Shown one piece after another: positions 8,696 to 17,740 of a DNA stretch of 64,000 nt. The stretch is taken from contig NZ_CP139003.1 of NCBI RefSeq assembly GCF_044597725.1, positions 2,666,001 through 2,730,000 of the forward strand. Direction: 5' to 3'. Under the pieces are notes generated by a model. That model was not told the DNA's origin. It searched no databases and was given only the letters and a program-made list of their open reading frames with translations. This DNA is from Bermanella sp044597725 (lineage in GTDB: Bacteria > Pseudomonadota > Gammaproteobacteria > Pseudomonadales > Oceanobacteraceae). Made by a program: the position numbers and the translations under genes. The number at the start of each line of letters is the position of its first letter. Positions within the stretch are counted from its first letter, which is position 1.

Positions 8696-9387
8696 ACTTT
8701 ACCGTGTAATAACGAATACAAGTGTTCTGCCATTTCCCAGTCTTCGGGGGTATCTATGTCTTGCGTACATTTACGTGGAATAATCAGTGCTTTTGCATGT
8801 TGGGAAAACAAGGGTTTATCTTGCAAAAATGCTGAGCATTTACCCCAATAAAATTGCCCCGCATCATGAAAAGCTTCGTCTAAATCTTGCGAGCGAGTAT
8901 TGAGATGCTCAGGAGAAAACATTTCTAAGCCCCCACTTTCATTTAACTTTACAGCACGCTGAATAGGAAAAGGAAATGATGTTACGGGAAATGCATATTC
9001 GGCTTCGGTCAAATATGAAAGGCCTTTTTTTAGCCATTCTGGCTGGATAAACGGTGCCGTGGCATAAATACAGCAGATATTCTCGGGCTGTTGACCATTT
9101 TTAGCTAACCAGTTTATCCCATGCTTGATTACATCCATAGTCGTAGCAAAATCATCTGATAATTCATCTGGACGCATAAACGGTGTTTCTGCCCCATATT
9201 GCCTTGCTACGGTTGCGATTTCTTCGTCATCGGTAGATACAATTATCTTATCAAAACACTCACTGGCCACAGCCGCTTCAATCGAGTATGCAATAATCGG
9301 TTTACCATGAAAGTGTTTAATGTTTTTTCGTGGTATCCGTTTACTGCCACCTCTTGCGGGTATTAACGCAACGTTATTGGCGGCCAT
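8692..9387 (-). CDS. pseF: Pseudaminic acid cytidylyltransferase
   Basis: Activates pseudaminic acid with CTP to give the CMP-sugar used by transferases. It has the NeuA/PseF nucleotide-binding start ALIPARGGSKRIPRKNIKHF, then GKPIIAYSIEAA, VSTDDEEIA and a C-terminal IDTPEDWEMAEHLY. I choose the ATG at 9387 (TGATG overlap with pseC); an in-frame GTG lies one codon upstream. At about 231 residues it has the usual family length. It sits third in the pse operon. Confidence 0.93.
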   Translation of the reverse strand: MAANNVALIPARGGSKRIPRKNIKHFHGKPIIAYSIEAAVASECFDKIIVSTDDEEIATVARQYGAETPFMRPDELSDDFATTMDVIKHGINWLAKNGQQPENICCIYATAPFIQPEWLKKGLSYLTEAEYAFPVTSFPFPIQRAVKLNESGGLEMFSPEHLNTRSQDLDEAFHDAGQFYWGKCSAFLQDKPLFSQHAKALIIPRKCTQDIDTPEDWEMAEHLYSLLHGKV

Positions 9388-10556
9388 CACGAGCTAGCCC
9401 CTAGTGCTTGTGTTAGCACGCTAACTACTTGGTCTTGCTGTTCATCGGTAAGTAAGTGGAACATGGGTAAACTAATGGCGGTATCGTAGTACGCTTCGGA
9501 GTTAGGGAAATCACCTAGACTGAAGCCTAATTTACGATAATACGGTTGCGTATGAATGGGAATATAATGCACATTAACGCCAATGCCATTATCGCGCAAC
9601 ACATCAAACAATTGCTTCCTGTTAACATGGGTGCGAGTTGCATCTACCCGAACGATAAACAAGTGCAAACCAGAATAACTATTTGATGGGAATTCAGGCA
9701 ACACTAAAGGCAAGTGTGCCAGTAACGCCAGATATCGCTTAGCCAATTCGTGCCTACGGGCTACAAATTCATCAAGCCGAGTAAGCTGCGAGCAACCAAG
9801 CGCCGCTTGTAGCTCGGTCATGCGGTAATTATAGCCAAGATCTACTTGTTGGTAATACCAATCACCATGGCTTTCCCCTTCCATCAAACTTACATCACGA
9901 GTCACACCATGGCTGCGAAACAACGCCATTTTTTGCGCTAGCTCGTTGTTATTTGTGGTTGCTAGGCCACCCTCGGCCGTAGTGATGATTTTTACTGGAT
10001 GGAAACTAAAAACAGTAATGTCTGAGTATTCACACGCCCCTATCTTATGATTTTGGTATGAGCCTCCAACAGCGTGAGATGCATCTTCGATAATTGAAAA
10101 GCCATACTCTTGCCCTAGCTCATGAATCCGTGACATTTCACACGGTAACCCCGACAAGTGAACAGGAATAACCACTTTGGGCAGAGCTAATCCATGCTGT
10201 TTTGCATGTTTTAGCTTGGCTTCTAATTGCCTTGGACAAAGGTTATAAGTGGCCAGATCGATATCAACAAAATCTACTGCTGCACCGCAATAGCGGGCAC
10301 AATTAGCAGAAGCGACAAACGAAATGGGAGACGTCCATACCGCATCACCCGGCCCTACTCCTAGGGCCATGCAAGCGATATGCAAAGCAGACGTAGCACT
10401 ATTAACGGCCACAGCATGCTGAGCACCCGAATACTGAGCCAGCTGTTTTTCAAACTCAGGAACATACGGGCCCTGAGTTAAAAAGTCCGACTTTAGAACC
10501 TCTACAACTGCATCAACATCTTTCTGGGATATATCTTGTTTGCCGTATGGAATCAC
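9387..10556 (-). CDS. pseC: UDP-4-amino-4,6-dideoxy-N-acetyl-altrosamine transaminase
   Basis: PLP-dependent aminotransferase of the DegT/DnrJ/EryC1 family, 389 residues. It begins MIPYGKQDISQKDVDAVVEV, typical of PseC, with HAVAVNSATSALHIACMALG, EDASHAVGG and the PLP-lysine region FSFHPVKIITTAEGG. It aminates C4 of the PseB product. The start codon is GTG, two bases after the pseB stop codon, with only a weak AGAG upstream, so translation is probably coupled to pseB. Confidence 0.94.
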   Translation of the reverse strand: MIPYGKQDISQKDVDAVVEVLKSDFLTQGPYVPEFEKQLAQYSGAQHAVAVNSATSALHIACMALGVGPGDAVWTSPISFVASANCARYCGAAVDFVDIDLATYNLCPRQLEAKLKHAKQHGLALPKVVIPVHLSGLPCEMSRIHELGQEYGFSIIEDASHAVGGSYQNHKIGACEYSDITVFSFHPVKIITTAEGGLATTNNNELAQKMALFRSHGVTRDVSLMEGESHGDWYYQQVDLGYNYRMTELQAALGCSQLTRLDEFVARRHELAKRYLALLAHLPLVLPEFPSNSYSGLHLFIVRVDATRTHVNRKQLFDVLRDNGIGVNVHYIPIHTQPYYRKLGFSLGDFPNSEAYYDTAISLPMFHLLTDEQQDQVVSVLTQALGASS

Positions 10557-10558
10557 AA

Positions 10559-11560
10559 TTATAACTCTGCAAATTTATCAAACTCAATAATCTCTTCAAC
10601 ACTTAAAAAGTGCGGGTTATTACCTGAGTGATATTCATAACCTAACTCGACAGGTTGTCCCTCTTCACCCAATAGATTCTGTTTGTAATTTATTTCTTGA
10701 TTAAAAAATTTAATTGTTGGGCATAACACATAATGATCTTCAAATTCTAGCGTTAAGTGAGAGTCGTCACCTGGGCACATAATTTCATGTAGTTTTTCAC
10801 CAGGTCTAATGCCAATCACTTTAATTGGTAGATTTGGTGCGTATGCTTTAGCAAGATCCATAATATTCACCGAAGGAATTTTAGGAACAAATATTTCACC
10901 ACCGTGCATACGCTCAAAATTCTTTAAGACAAAATCAACGCCTTGTTGCAAAGTAATCCAAAAGCGCGTCATTTTCTCGTGCGTCACAGGAATCTCAGTA
11001 GCACCTTCAGCAATAATTTTTTTAAAGAATGGCACTACAGACCCTCGTGACCCCACAACATTTCCATAACGCACCACCGAGAATCGCGTTTTTCTGCGAC
11101 CAACATTATTGTTTGCGGCAACAAATAGTTTATCAGAGGCTAGTTTAGTAGCACCGTAGAGATTGATGGGGTTTGCAGCTTTATCTGTTGATAACGCTAT
11201 AACTTTTTCAACATTGTTAGCAATGGCCGCCTTAATGACGTTCTCGGCACCATATATATTTGTTTTAATGCATTCCATTGGGTTGTATTCAGCTGCAGGA
11301 ACCTGTTTTTGTGCAGCCGCATGAATCACAATATCAACATCTTCCATTGCCTGCATCATACGCTCGGCATCACGAACATCACCAATAAAATAGCGCATAC
11401 AAGGGTCATTAAAGACCTGTTGCATTTCAAATTGCTTGAGCTCATCACGTGAGAATATAATCAATCTTTTTGGCTTATAACGTTCTAAGATTGTCTTTGT
11501 ATACTTTTTACCGAATGACCCAGTACCACCAGTAATTAAGATTGATTTATTATTAAACAT
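10559..11560 (-). CDS. pseB: UDP-N-acetylglucosamine 4,6-dehydratase (inverting)
   Basis: First step of pseudaminic acid synthesis: dehydrates and C5-epimerises UDP-GlcNAc. It is an extended SDR with NAD-binding SILITGGTGSFGKKYT, the inverting-dehydratase segment VIHAAAQKQVPAAEYNP, STDKAANPINLYGATKLASDK (the Tyr/Lys catalytic region appears as YGATK) and MTRFWITL. I choose the ATG at 11560 (MFNNKSILITGG); a longer frame reaches 11620 but adds 20 non-homologous residues. It is the first gene of the pse operon, 182 bases after the rpsA stop codon and beyond the rpsA terminator, so it must have its own promoter in 11561-11690. Confidence 0.95.
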   Translation of the reverse strand: MFNNKSILITGGTGSFGKKYTKTILERYKPKRLIIFSRDELKQFEMQQVFNDPCMRYFIGDVRDAERMMQAMEDVDIVIHAAAQKQVPAAEYNPMECIKTNIYGAENVIKAAIANNVEKVIALSTDKAANPINLYGATKLASDKLFVAANNNVGRRKTRFSVVRYGNVVGSRGSVVPFFKKIIAEGATEIPVTHEKMTRFWITLQQGVDFVLKNFERMHGGEIFVPKIPSVNIMDLAKAYAPNLPIKVIGIRPGEKLHEIMCPGDDSHLTLEFEDHYVLCPTIKFFNQEINYKQNLLGEEGQPVELGYEYHSGNNPHFLSVEEIIEFDKFAEL

Positions 11561-11693
11561 GTTGATATCCAGTTGGTTTTGCCAAAATCGACGTATGGAG
11601 ATTATGTATCGCAACCACACATACTATCCCTTAATTTGCCCAACAAAAAGACGTATAGAAAGGATTTATTAGCATTTTAATGTATTCATAACC

Positions 11694-11720
11694 AAAAAAC
11701 CCGGCCTAAGCCGGGTTTTT
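11694..11720 (-). terminator. Intrinsic terminator of rpsA
   Basis: Stem AACCCGGC (11698-11705) pairs with GCCGGGTT (11710-11717) around a four-base loop, with runs of A on one side and T on the other, so it could work in both directions. It lies just after the rpsA stop codon and separates rpsA from the pse operon. Confidence 0.9.
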
Positions 11721-11742
11721 GTTAACTTATCCTATATTAGGA

Positions 11743-13425
11743 TTAGTCTTTTTGAGAGTTAAGCTGTTCTTTGATTAGGTCACCGATAGTGGTAGGACCT
11801 GCTTGATCAGACTCTTTCTCACGTAGTTGCTTAATCGCTTCTTTGTCGTCTACTTCGTCTTTGCTCTTAACAGAAAGGGCAATGTTACGGTTCTTACGAT
11901 CAACAGAGATGATTTTCGCTTCTACTTCGTCACCTTCTTTAAGGGCGTTGCGAGCATCTTCTACACGATCACGGCTGATTTCAGACGCACGTAGAGTTGC
12001 TTCTACACCTTCGGCAATTTCGATAGTCGCTGCTTTAGCATCTACTTCAATTACCTTACCTTTAACGATGGTGCCTTTGTCATTTTCGGCCACGAACTCA
12101 GCGAATGGGTCGCGCTCTAGCTGTTTAACACCTAGAGAAATACGCTCACGCTCTGGGTCGATAGACAAGATGATAGTTTCTAGCTCGTCACCTTTCTTGT
12201 AGTTACGAACGGCTTCTTCGCCAGTTTCATGCCAAGAGATATCAGATAGGTGTACTAGACCATCAATACCGCCGTCTAGACCAATGAAGATACCAAAGTC
12301 AGTGATTGACTTGATCTTACCGCTGATCTTATCGCCTTTGTTGAACTGGCCAGAAAACTCTTCCCATGGGTTAGCTTGACACTGCTTGATACCCAAAGAA
12401 ATACGACGACGTTCTTCGTCGATATCTAGAACCATTACGTCTACATCGTCGCCCACTTGTACAACTTTAGATGGGTGGATATTTTTGTTAGTCCAATCCA
12501 TTTCAGATACGTGAACAAGACCTTCAACGCCTTCTTCTAGCTCGGCGAAGCAACCGTAATCAGTTAGGTTAGTTACCTTCGCTGTTACTTTGGTGTTTTC
12601 TGGGTAACGAGCTTTGATAGCTACCCATGGATCTTCACCTAGTTGCTTAAGACCTAGTGATACGCGGTTACGCTCACGGTCGAACTTAAGAACTTTAACA
12701 AGGATTTCGTCACCAACGTTTACAATTTCACTTGGGTGCTTGATGCGCTTCCAAGCCATATCGGTGATGTGAAGAAGACCGTCTACGCCACCTAGATCTA
12801 CGAACGCACCGTAGTCAGTTAGGTTCTTAACGATACCGTTAACTTCTTGACCTTCTTGTAGGTTAGCTAGCAGCTCATCACGCTCTTGGCTGTTGGCTGT
12901 TTCTAGAACCGCGCGACGAGATACAACAACGTTGTTGCGCTTCTGGTCTAGCTTGATAACTTTAAATTCTAATTCTTTACCTTCCAAGTGCGCTGTATCG
13001 CGAACTGGACGTACGTCTACCAAAGAACCTGGTAGGAATGCGCGGATTGTTGCCACGTCAACTGTGAAGCCACCTTTAACTTTACCGTTAATAACACCGG
13101 TAACAACTTCTTGTGCTTCAAATGCTTTTTCAAGCTCTTTCCAAGACTCTGCACGCTTAGCTTTTTCGCGAGATAGTTTGGTTTCACCAAAGCCGTCTTC
13201 TACCGCTTCTAGTGATACAGGAACTTCGTCACCAACGGCTACTTCTAGCTCGCCTTTTTCGTCTAAGAATTGGTTACGTGGGATAACCGCTTCAGATTTT
13301 AGACCAGCGTTTACAATTACCCAGTCAGAATCAATATCAACAACGGTACCAGTTACGATACTGCCTTGTTGCATATCAAGACCAGTTAGAGATTCTTCAA
13401 AGAGTTCAGCAAAAGATTCAGACAT
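11743..13425 (-). CDS. rpsA: 30S ribosomal protein S1
   Basis: 560 residues with six S1 RNA-binding repeats, recognisable from recurrent GxVxxITDxGxFVxLxGVxGLxH-type stretches (for example LTDYGAFVDLGGVDGLLHI, LTDYGCFAELEEGVEGLVH and ITDFGIFIGLDGGIDGLVH). It places mRNA on the small subunit. The start at 13425 (MSESFAELFEES) has AGGT just upstream; the frame extends seven codons further but those are not conserved. It lies downstream of cmk, as usual, with a leader of about 100 bases. Confidence 0.97.
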   Translation of the reverse strand: MSESFAELFEESLTGLDMQQGSIVTGTVVDIDSDWVIVNAGLKSEAVIPRNQFLDEKGELEVAVGDEVPVSLEAVEDGFGETKLSREKAKRAESWKELEKAFEAQEVVTGVINGKVKGGFTVDVATIRAFLPGSLVDVRPVRDTAHLEGKELEFKVIKLDQKRNNVVVSRRAVLETANSQERDELLANLQEGQEVNGIVKNLTDYGAFVDLGGVDGLLHITDMAWKRIKHPSEIVNVGDEILVKVLKFDRERNRVSLGLKQLGEDPWVAIKARYPENTKVTAKVTNLTDYGCFAELEEGVEGLVHVSEMDWTNKNIHPSKVVQVGDDVDVMVLDIDEERRRISLGIKQCQANPWEEFSGQFNKGDKISGKIKSITDFGIFIGLDGGIDGLVHLSDISWHETGEEAVRNYKKGDELETIILSIDPERERISLGVKQLERDPFAEFVAENDKGTIVKGKVIEVDAKAATIEIAEGVEATLRASEISRDRVEDARNALKEGDEVEAKIISVDRKNRNIALSVKSKDEVDDKEAIKQLREKESDQAGPTTIGDLIKEQLNSQKD

Positions 13426-13537
13426 TAATATACCTAGAGGTTTCAACCATCACGCCAGTAGATGGGTCTGTTTTACAATGTAAGAGCCTTTCCACGTCTG
13501 GCTAAAGGCGGGCTCATACAGATAGATTTGGGCGCAG

Positions 13538-13543
13538 ATTATA
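13538..13543 (-). promoter_or_regulatory. Candidate -10 element of an rpsA promoter
   Basis: The minus strand reads TATAAT here, preceded by TG, about 113 bases upstream of the rpsA start. No convincing -35 hexamer is seen at 16-18 bases. The spacing would leave a leader of roughly 105 nt, which is plausible for an autoregulated S1 gene. Confidence 0.45.
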
Positions 13544-13599
13544 CAGCAGGAAATCCGGTTTGGATAGGGGTAGGTTGAGTTTTTAGTAATTTAGGCACA

Positions 13600-13640
13600 A
13601 CCCCCATTTGCGGGGGTCGCTTAGACTCCGGACGCACTAC
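13600..13640 (-). repeat. Solo S repeat unit at the 3' end of cmk
   Basis: A single S unit (13610-13640, minus orientation) with two substitutions relative to the common form (GTCCGGAG and GTCTAAG). Its outer flank makes the perfect arms ACCCCC and GGGGGT around a six-base loop. It starts one base into the cmk stop codon (TAG followed by TAGTGCG). No L linker is attached, so it shows the unit can stand alone. Confidence 0.8.
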
Positions 13641-14329
13641 TAGATAAGGTTTTTATGCTCTAATTCGGTGATCACCACGTCTAGAACCTGCTCTATGGTC
13701 ATATTAGTGCTTTCCACCACAAGTGCATCTTGGGCTGGCTTAAGCGGTGCCACTTCGCGGTTCATGTCCCGTTCGTCACGTTCGATGATATCAGCCAAAA
13801 TCTTTGCCACGTCCGCATCTATACCCTTTTCGGCCAATTGCAAAAAGCGGCGCTTGGCACGCTCTTCGGCCGAAGCTGTTAGGTAGATTTTTACGGGGGC
13901 ATCAGGGAATACCACAGTACCCATATCGCGGCCGTCGGCCACTACGCCTGGGGCTTGAGCAAAATCACGTTGGCGTTCTAGTAATGCTTGGCGAACCGAG
14001 CCCATAGATGCCACTTGGCTTGCCATATTGCCCACTTCTTCCGTACGAATATCACCGGTAACGTCTTCGCCTTCTAAGACAACTTTAACCAAACCATCTT
14101 CTTGTGGCATAAACTGCACATCTAGGTGTTTTGCCAGTAATGCTATGGATTCTTCATTATCAAGGGCAACGCCATGTTTTTGAGTAGCTAGGGCGGTTAA
14201 ACGGTACAAAGCGCCACTATCTAATAAATGCCAGTTTAACTGTTTTGCTACTTTCTGGCAGATAGTGCCTTTACCTGCTCCACCTGGTCCATCGATGGTA
14301 AGTACAGGTACGATTTGCTTCTGACTCAT
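13640..14329 (-). CDS. cmk: Cytidylate kinase
   Basis: Phosphorylates CMP and dCMP. 229 residues with P-loop TIDGPGGAGKGTICQK, the CMP-binding region LLDSGALYRLTALA, VADGRDMGTVVFPDAPVKIYL and the lid EERAKRRFLQL. It lies between the tyrA-aroA fusion and rpsA, as in Pseudomonas. Its stop codon touches a solo repeat unit. The start ATG (MSQKQIVPVLTIDG) has AAGGA about eight bases upstream. Confidence 0.97.
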   Translation of the reverse strand: MSQKQIVPVLTIDGPGGAGKGTICQKVAKQLNWHLLDSGALYRLTALATQKHGVALDNEESIALLAKHLDVQFMPQEDGLVKVVLEGEDVTGDIRTEEVGNMASQVASMGSVRQALLERQRDFAQAPGVVADGRDMGTVVFPDAPVKIYLTASAEERAKRRFLQLAEKGIDADVAKILADIIERDERDMNREVAPLKPAQDALVVESTNMTIEQVLDVVITELEHKNLI

Positions 14330-14353
14330 AAATGAATCCTTAATTCGTTGTAA

Positions 14354-16591
14354 TTATTGCTCTGCGACTTGTATACCCGAGTTTTGTGCCAGTTCGATGA
14401 AACCTGGGAAACTCGTTGCTACATTGGCACAATCTAATACTTTAATGGGCTGTTTGGCGCGCAACGCTGCTATGGTAAACGACATGGCAATACGATGGTC
14501 GTGATGGGTAACAATTTCCCCACCACCAAACGCTCCTTGCGGACCGAAACCTTCTATAATCGCTCCGTCTTCTGTGCCCTTTGCATGTACACCTAAGGTT
14601 ACTAGGCCATCCACCATGGCTTGTATGCGGTCACTTTCTTTTACGCGTAATTCTTCAGCACCTGTTAATACGGTTGTGCCTTGAGCACAGGCTGCGGCAA
14701 TAAAAATAGCGGGAAACTCATCAATGGCAAGCGGTACTTGGTCTTCAGGAATATTGATTCCATTTAGCTGAGCACTTTGCACTCGGATATCTGCTACAGG
14801 TTCTCCGCCTACTTCGCGCTCGTTTAACAATTCAAGATTGGCGCCCATTAGGCGCAAAATATTAATCACACCCACCCTAGTTGGGTTAATGCCTACATGT
14901 TCTAGCGTAATATCACTATTAGGCGCAATAGATGCGGCCACCATAAAAAATGCGGCAGACGATATATCAGCCGGTACATCAATATGGGTTGCGGTTAATT
15001 CACCGCCTGATTTTACTGTGGCTTTATTGCCTTCAACTTTTACGTCGTAACCAAAACCTTTCAGCATGCGCTCGGTATGATCTCGTGTAGGTGCAGGTTC
15101 GACTACGGTGGTTTCACCACTTGCGTACAAACCAGCCAATAACAAGCACGATTTCACTTGTGCGCTGGCCATAGGCAGTTCGTAATGAATACCCTTAAGC
15201 GAATTTGCACCTTTTATAAGAACTGGCGGACGCCCTTCTTCTGCGGTTTCAATGTGTGCCCCCATTTCTCGCAATGGGTTTGCTACTCGGTTCATGGGGC
15301 GTTTAGATAGAGACTCATCACCGGTAAGCTCAACATCGAAGGTTTGCCCGGCCATTAAGCCAGCAAGCAAGCGCATAGATGTACCAGAATTCCCCAGATA
15401 CAGCGTATTTGGCGGTGTTTGCAAACCATGCAGCCCAACACCATGAATAGTCACACGACCTCTGTGTGGCCCTTCAATCACCACACCCATATCGCGGAAC
15501 GCTTGAAGCGTTGCGAGGCTGTCTTCCCCTTCTAAAAAGCCTTCTACTTCAGTCGTACCATTGGCTAACGACCCTAGCATGATGGAGCGGTGACTGATGG
15601 ATTTGTCTCCCGGTACACGGAAGCTACCTTGTATATGCTGACTGGGCTGCGCCAGATAATTAATCACTTTGTTTTTCATAGGCTCTATGTAGGCTCTGCG
15701 GGCCAATATTTTAGAAAAATGATCTCGGGCCACTTTGGCTCGGGTAAATACGCCCATCATGGTAGTGCTATCGGCACGTTCAACGGCGTTACGAAGCTGT
15801 GTTAGGTCGTTGGTAAATAGATCCAGAGCATGCAATACAGCTTCTTTATTTGCACAAAAAATATCATGCCACATTGTAGGGCTACTTGCGGCTATACGAG
15901 TAAAGTCGCGAAAGCCACCTGCGGCATAATTAAAAATTTCTTTGTTTTCATGGCTATGGGCTAATGTATCCACCAGTGAATACGCCAACAAATGAGGTAA
16001 ATGACTGGTAGCGGCAAGCACTTCATCGTGATGCTCAACACTCATGGTCTCTATTTGCGCACCAACAGTCTGCCACCAGTGGCACACTGACGCCAGCGCA
16101 TGGGCGTCGGTATGGGCCTGAGGCGTTATAATAACTTTATGGTTTTCGAACAGTTTTTCATTGGCAGCCGCTACACCGCTTTTTTCGCTGCCCGCAATAG
16201 GATGACCTAAAACAAAGTTGGGAAGATCGCTACCGAATACCGCTTGAATATCTTTTTCCACCGAACCTTTAACACTGCCCACATCGGTTAATATTGCGTT
16301 GGCTTTTATGTGTGGCTGTATCCGTTGCAAAATACTTCGAATAGCCAATATGGGCACCGAAATAATAATGAAGTCGGCATCTTTTACTGCTTCTTCTAAT
16401 TCCTCGGTATAACTATCAATAAGCCCCATATGTTGGGCTAGCAACATAGAGTCGAGGTTACGATCGAACCCGGTCACCGTGCCCAACTGCTGTTTAGCTC
16501 TGAGACCTTTAATCCACGAACAACCAATTAGCCCCAAGCCAATAATACAGGTAGAGGGTTGTTTTAGTACGTTCGCTTCGTTCATATCCAT
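14354..16591 (-). CDS. Fused prephenate dehydrogenase / EPSP synthase
   Basis: 745 residues joining two shikimate-pathway enzymes. Residues about 12-290 are a TyrA-type dehydrogenase (NAD loop IIGLGLIGCSWIKGL, TDVGSVKGSVE, GHPIAGSEKSG, ATSHLPHLLAY). Residues about 305-745 are AroA (GDKSISHRSIMLGSLANG, LGNSGTSMRLLAGL, ACAQGTTVL, LRVKESDRI, DHRIAMSF). This fusion is well known in Pseudomonas and relatives, so it is not new. Its ATG overlaps the hisC stop codon (TAATG). It is followed by cmk. It produces tyrosine precursors and 5-enolpyruvylshikimate-3-phosphate. Confidence 0.96.
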   Translation of the reverse strand: MDMNEANVLKQPSTCIIGLGLIGCSWIKGLRAKQQLGTVTGFDRNLDSMLLAQHMGLIDSYTEELEEAVKDADFIIISVPILAIRSILQRIQPHIKANAILTDVGSVKGSVEKDIQAVFGSDLPNFVLGHPIAGSEKSGVAAANEKLFENHKVIITPQAHTDAHALASVCHWWQTVGAQIETMSVEHHDEVLAATSHLPHLLAYSLVDTLAHSHENKEIFNYAAGGFRDFTRIAASSPTMWHDIFCANKEAVLHALDLFTNDLTQLRNAVERADSTTMMGVFTRAKVARDHFSKILARRAYIEPMKNKVINYLAQPSQHIQGSFRVPGDKSISHRSIMLGSLANGTTEVEGFLEGEDSLATLQAFRDMGVVIEGPHRGRVTIHGVGLHGLQTPPNTLYLGNSGTSMRLLAGLMAGQTFDVELTGDESLSKRPMNRVANPLREMGAHIETAEEGRPPVLIKGANSLKGIHYELPMASAQVKSCLLLAGLYASGETTVVEPAPTRDHTERMLKGFGYDVKVEGNKATVKSGGELTATHIDVPADISSAAFFMVAASIAPNSDITLEHVGINPTRVGVINILRLMGANLELLNEREVGGEPVADIRVQSAQLNGINIPEDQVPLAIDEFPAIFIAAACAQGTTVLTGAEELRVKESDRIQAMVDGLVTLGVHAKGTEDGAIIEGFGPQGAFGGGEIVTHHDHRIAMSFTIAALRAKQPIKVLDCANVATSFPGFIELAQNSGIQVAEQ

Positions 16592-17703
16592 TAAGACTGA
16601 GTTAACAAGGTTTTAAGAGCAAGCAAGAACGTTTCGTTTTCGCTATGTGTACCAATTGATACACGTAAATAATCAGGCATTTCATAGTTTGCCACAGGAC
16701 GCACAATAACCCCTTGCTCTAGCAGACCTTGATAAATTTCCATGGCCTTTCCTGGCATTTCAAAACAAATGAAATTACCGACCGAAGGAATCCATGTAAC
16801 ATTGAGTTGATCGAAACCTTGCTGTAGCTGAAACATGCCTTCATCGTTTAGCTGAATGCTTTGGCGTACATAAGCATCGTCTTTTAAACAGGCTTCTGCC
16901 GCTGCCAACGCAAGTGAATCTACATTAAATGGCGGCCTTACGCGGTTCATTAAATCGGCCAATTGCGTACTGCTCACGCCATAACCTACGCGCAAAGATG
17001 CTAAGCCATAGGCTTTAGAAAATGTACGTGTAACCACTAAGTTAGGGTACTGTTCTAGGTAATCAATGCCGTTTGGATAATCAGGCTTATGTACGTATTC
17101 AAAATACGCTTCATCTAACAATACGATGACATTGTCTGGAACCTGTTTCAAAAACGCTTCTAATTCCGCTTTTGCATTCCATGTTCCGGTTGGGTTATTT
17201 GGGTTTGTGACAAAAACCACTTTGGTTTTTTCGGTAATGGAAGCAGCCATGGCAGCTAGATCATGGCCCCAGTTTTTAGCCGGAACTTGAATCACACTAC
17301 CACCCATCATTTTGGTCACTAACCCATAGATAGCAAAGGCATGCTGACTAACCACGACTTCGTCGCCTTGGTCCACAAAGCACTTAACCACAAATTCCAA
17401 AATATCGCTGGAGCCATTACCTAGGGTAATTTGCGCTGGGGAAACGCCCATTTTTTTGCTTAACAACGCCTTAAGATCAAAACCATTACCGTCGGGGTAA
17501 CGGGTTAGCTCTTTAAGCGCATTTTCAATGGCCGCAATAGCTTTAGGGCTTGGGCCTAATGGATTTTCGTTACTGGCTAATTTAACAATTTGCTCAGCGT
17601 CTAAACCAAACTCGCGCGCTAGCTCGTCAATGGGCTTACCCGGTTGATATGGCTGAAGCTCTTGTACTCCAGGGACGGCTAATTTTGTGAAATCTACGGT
17701 CAT
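16591..17703 (-). CDS. hisC: Histidinol-phosphate aminotransferase
   Basis: 370-residue class I/II PLP aminotransferase. Seen: KLASNENPLGPSPKA, RYPDGNGFDLK, FVTNPNNPTGT, LLDEAYFEYV and the PLP lysine in TFSKAYGLASLRVGYG. Its place between pheA and tyrA-aroA matches hisC2 of Pseudomonas, where the enzyme may also serve aromatic amino acid synthesis. That secondary role is inferred from context. Confidence 0.95.
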   Translation of the reverse strand: MTVDFTKLAVPGVQELQPYQPGKPIDELAREFGLDAEQIVKLASNENPLGPSPKAIAAIENALKELTRYPDGNGFDLKALLSKKMGVSPAQITLGNGSSDILEFVVKCFVDQGDEVVVSQHAFAIYGLVTKMMGGSVIQVPAKNWGHDLAAMAASITEKTKVVFVTNPNNPTGTWNAKAELEAFLKQVPDNVIVLLDEAYFEYVHKPDYPNGIDYLEQYPNLVVTRTFSKAYGLASLRVGYGVSSTQLADLMNRVRPPFNVDSLALAAAEACLKDDAYVRQSIQLNDEGMFQLQQGFDQLNVTWIPSVGNFICFEMPGKAMEIYQGLLEQGVIVRPVANYEMPDYLRVSIGTHSENETFLLALKTLLTQS

Positions 17704-17740
17704 GATTTGTTCAACTCTTAATGTTTACCAATAGGCACTT

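Noticed and set aside
11843..13483. Long plus-strand frames antisense to rpsA
   Set aside because: Serine- and threonine-rich shadow translations of the S1 repeats, with no coding evidence.
14354..16591. TyrA-AroA fusion as a novel fusion
   Set aside because: This fusion is well known in Pseudomonas and relatives.
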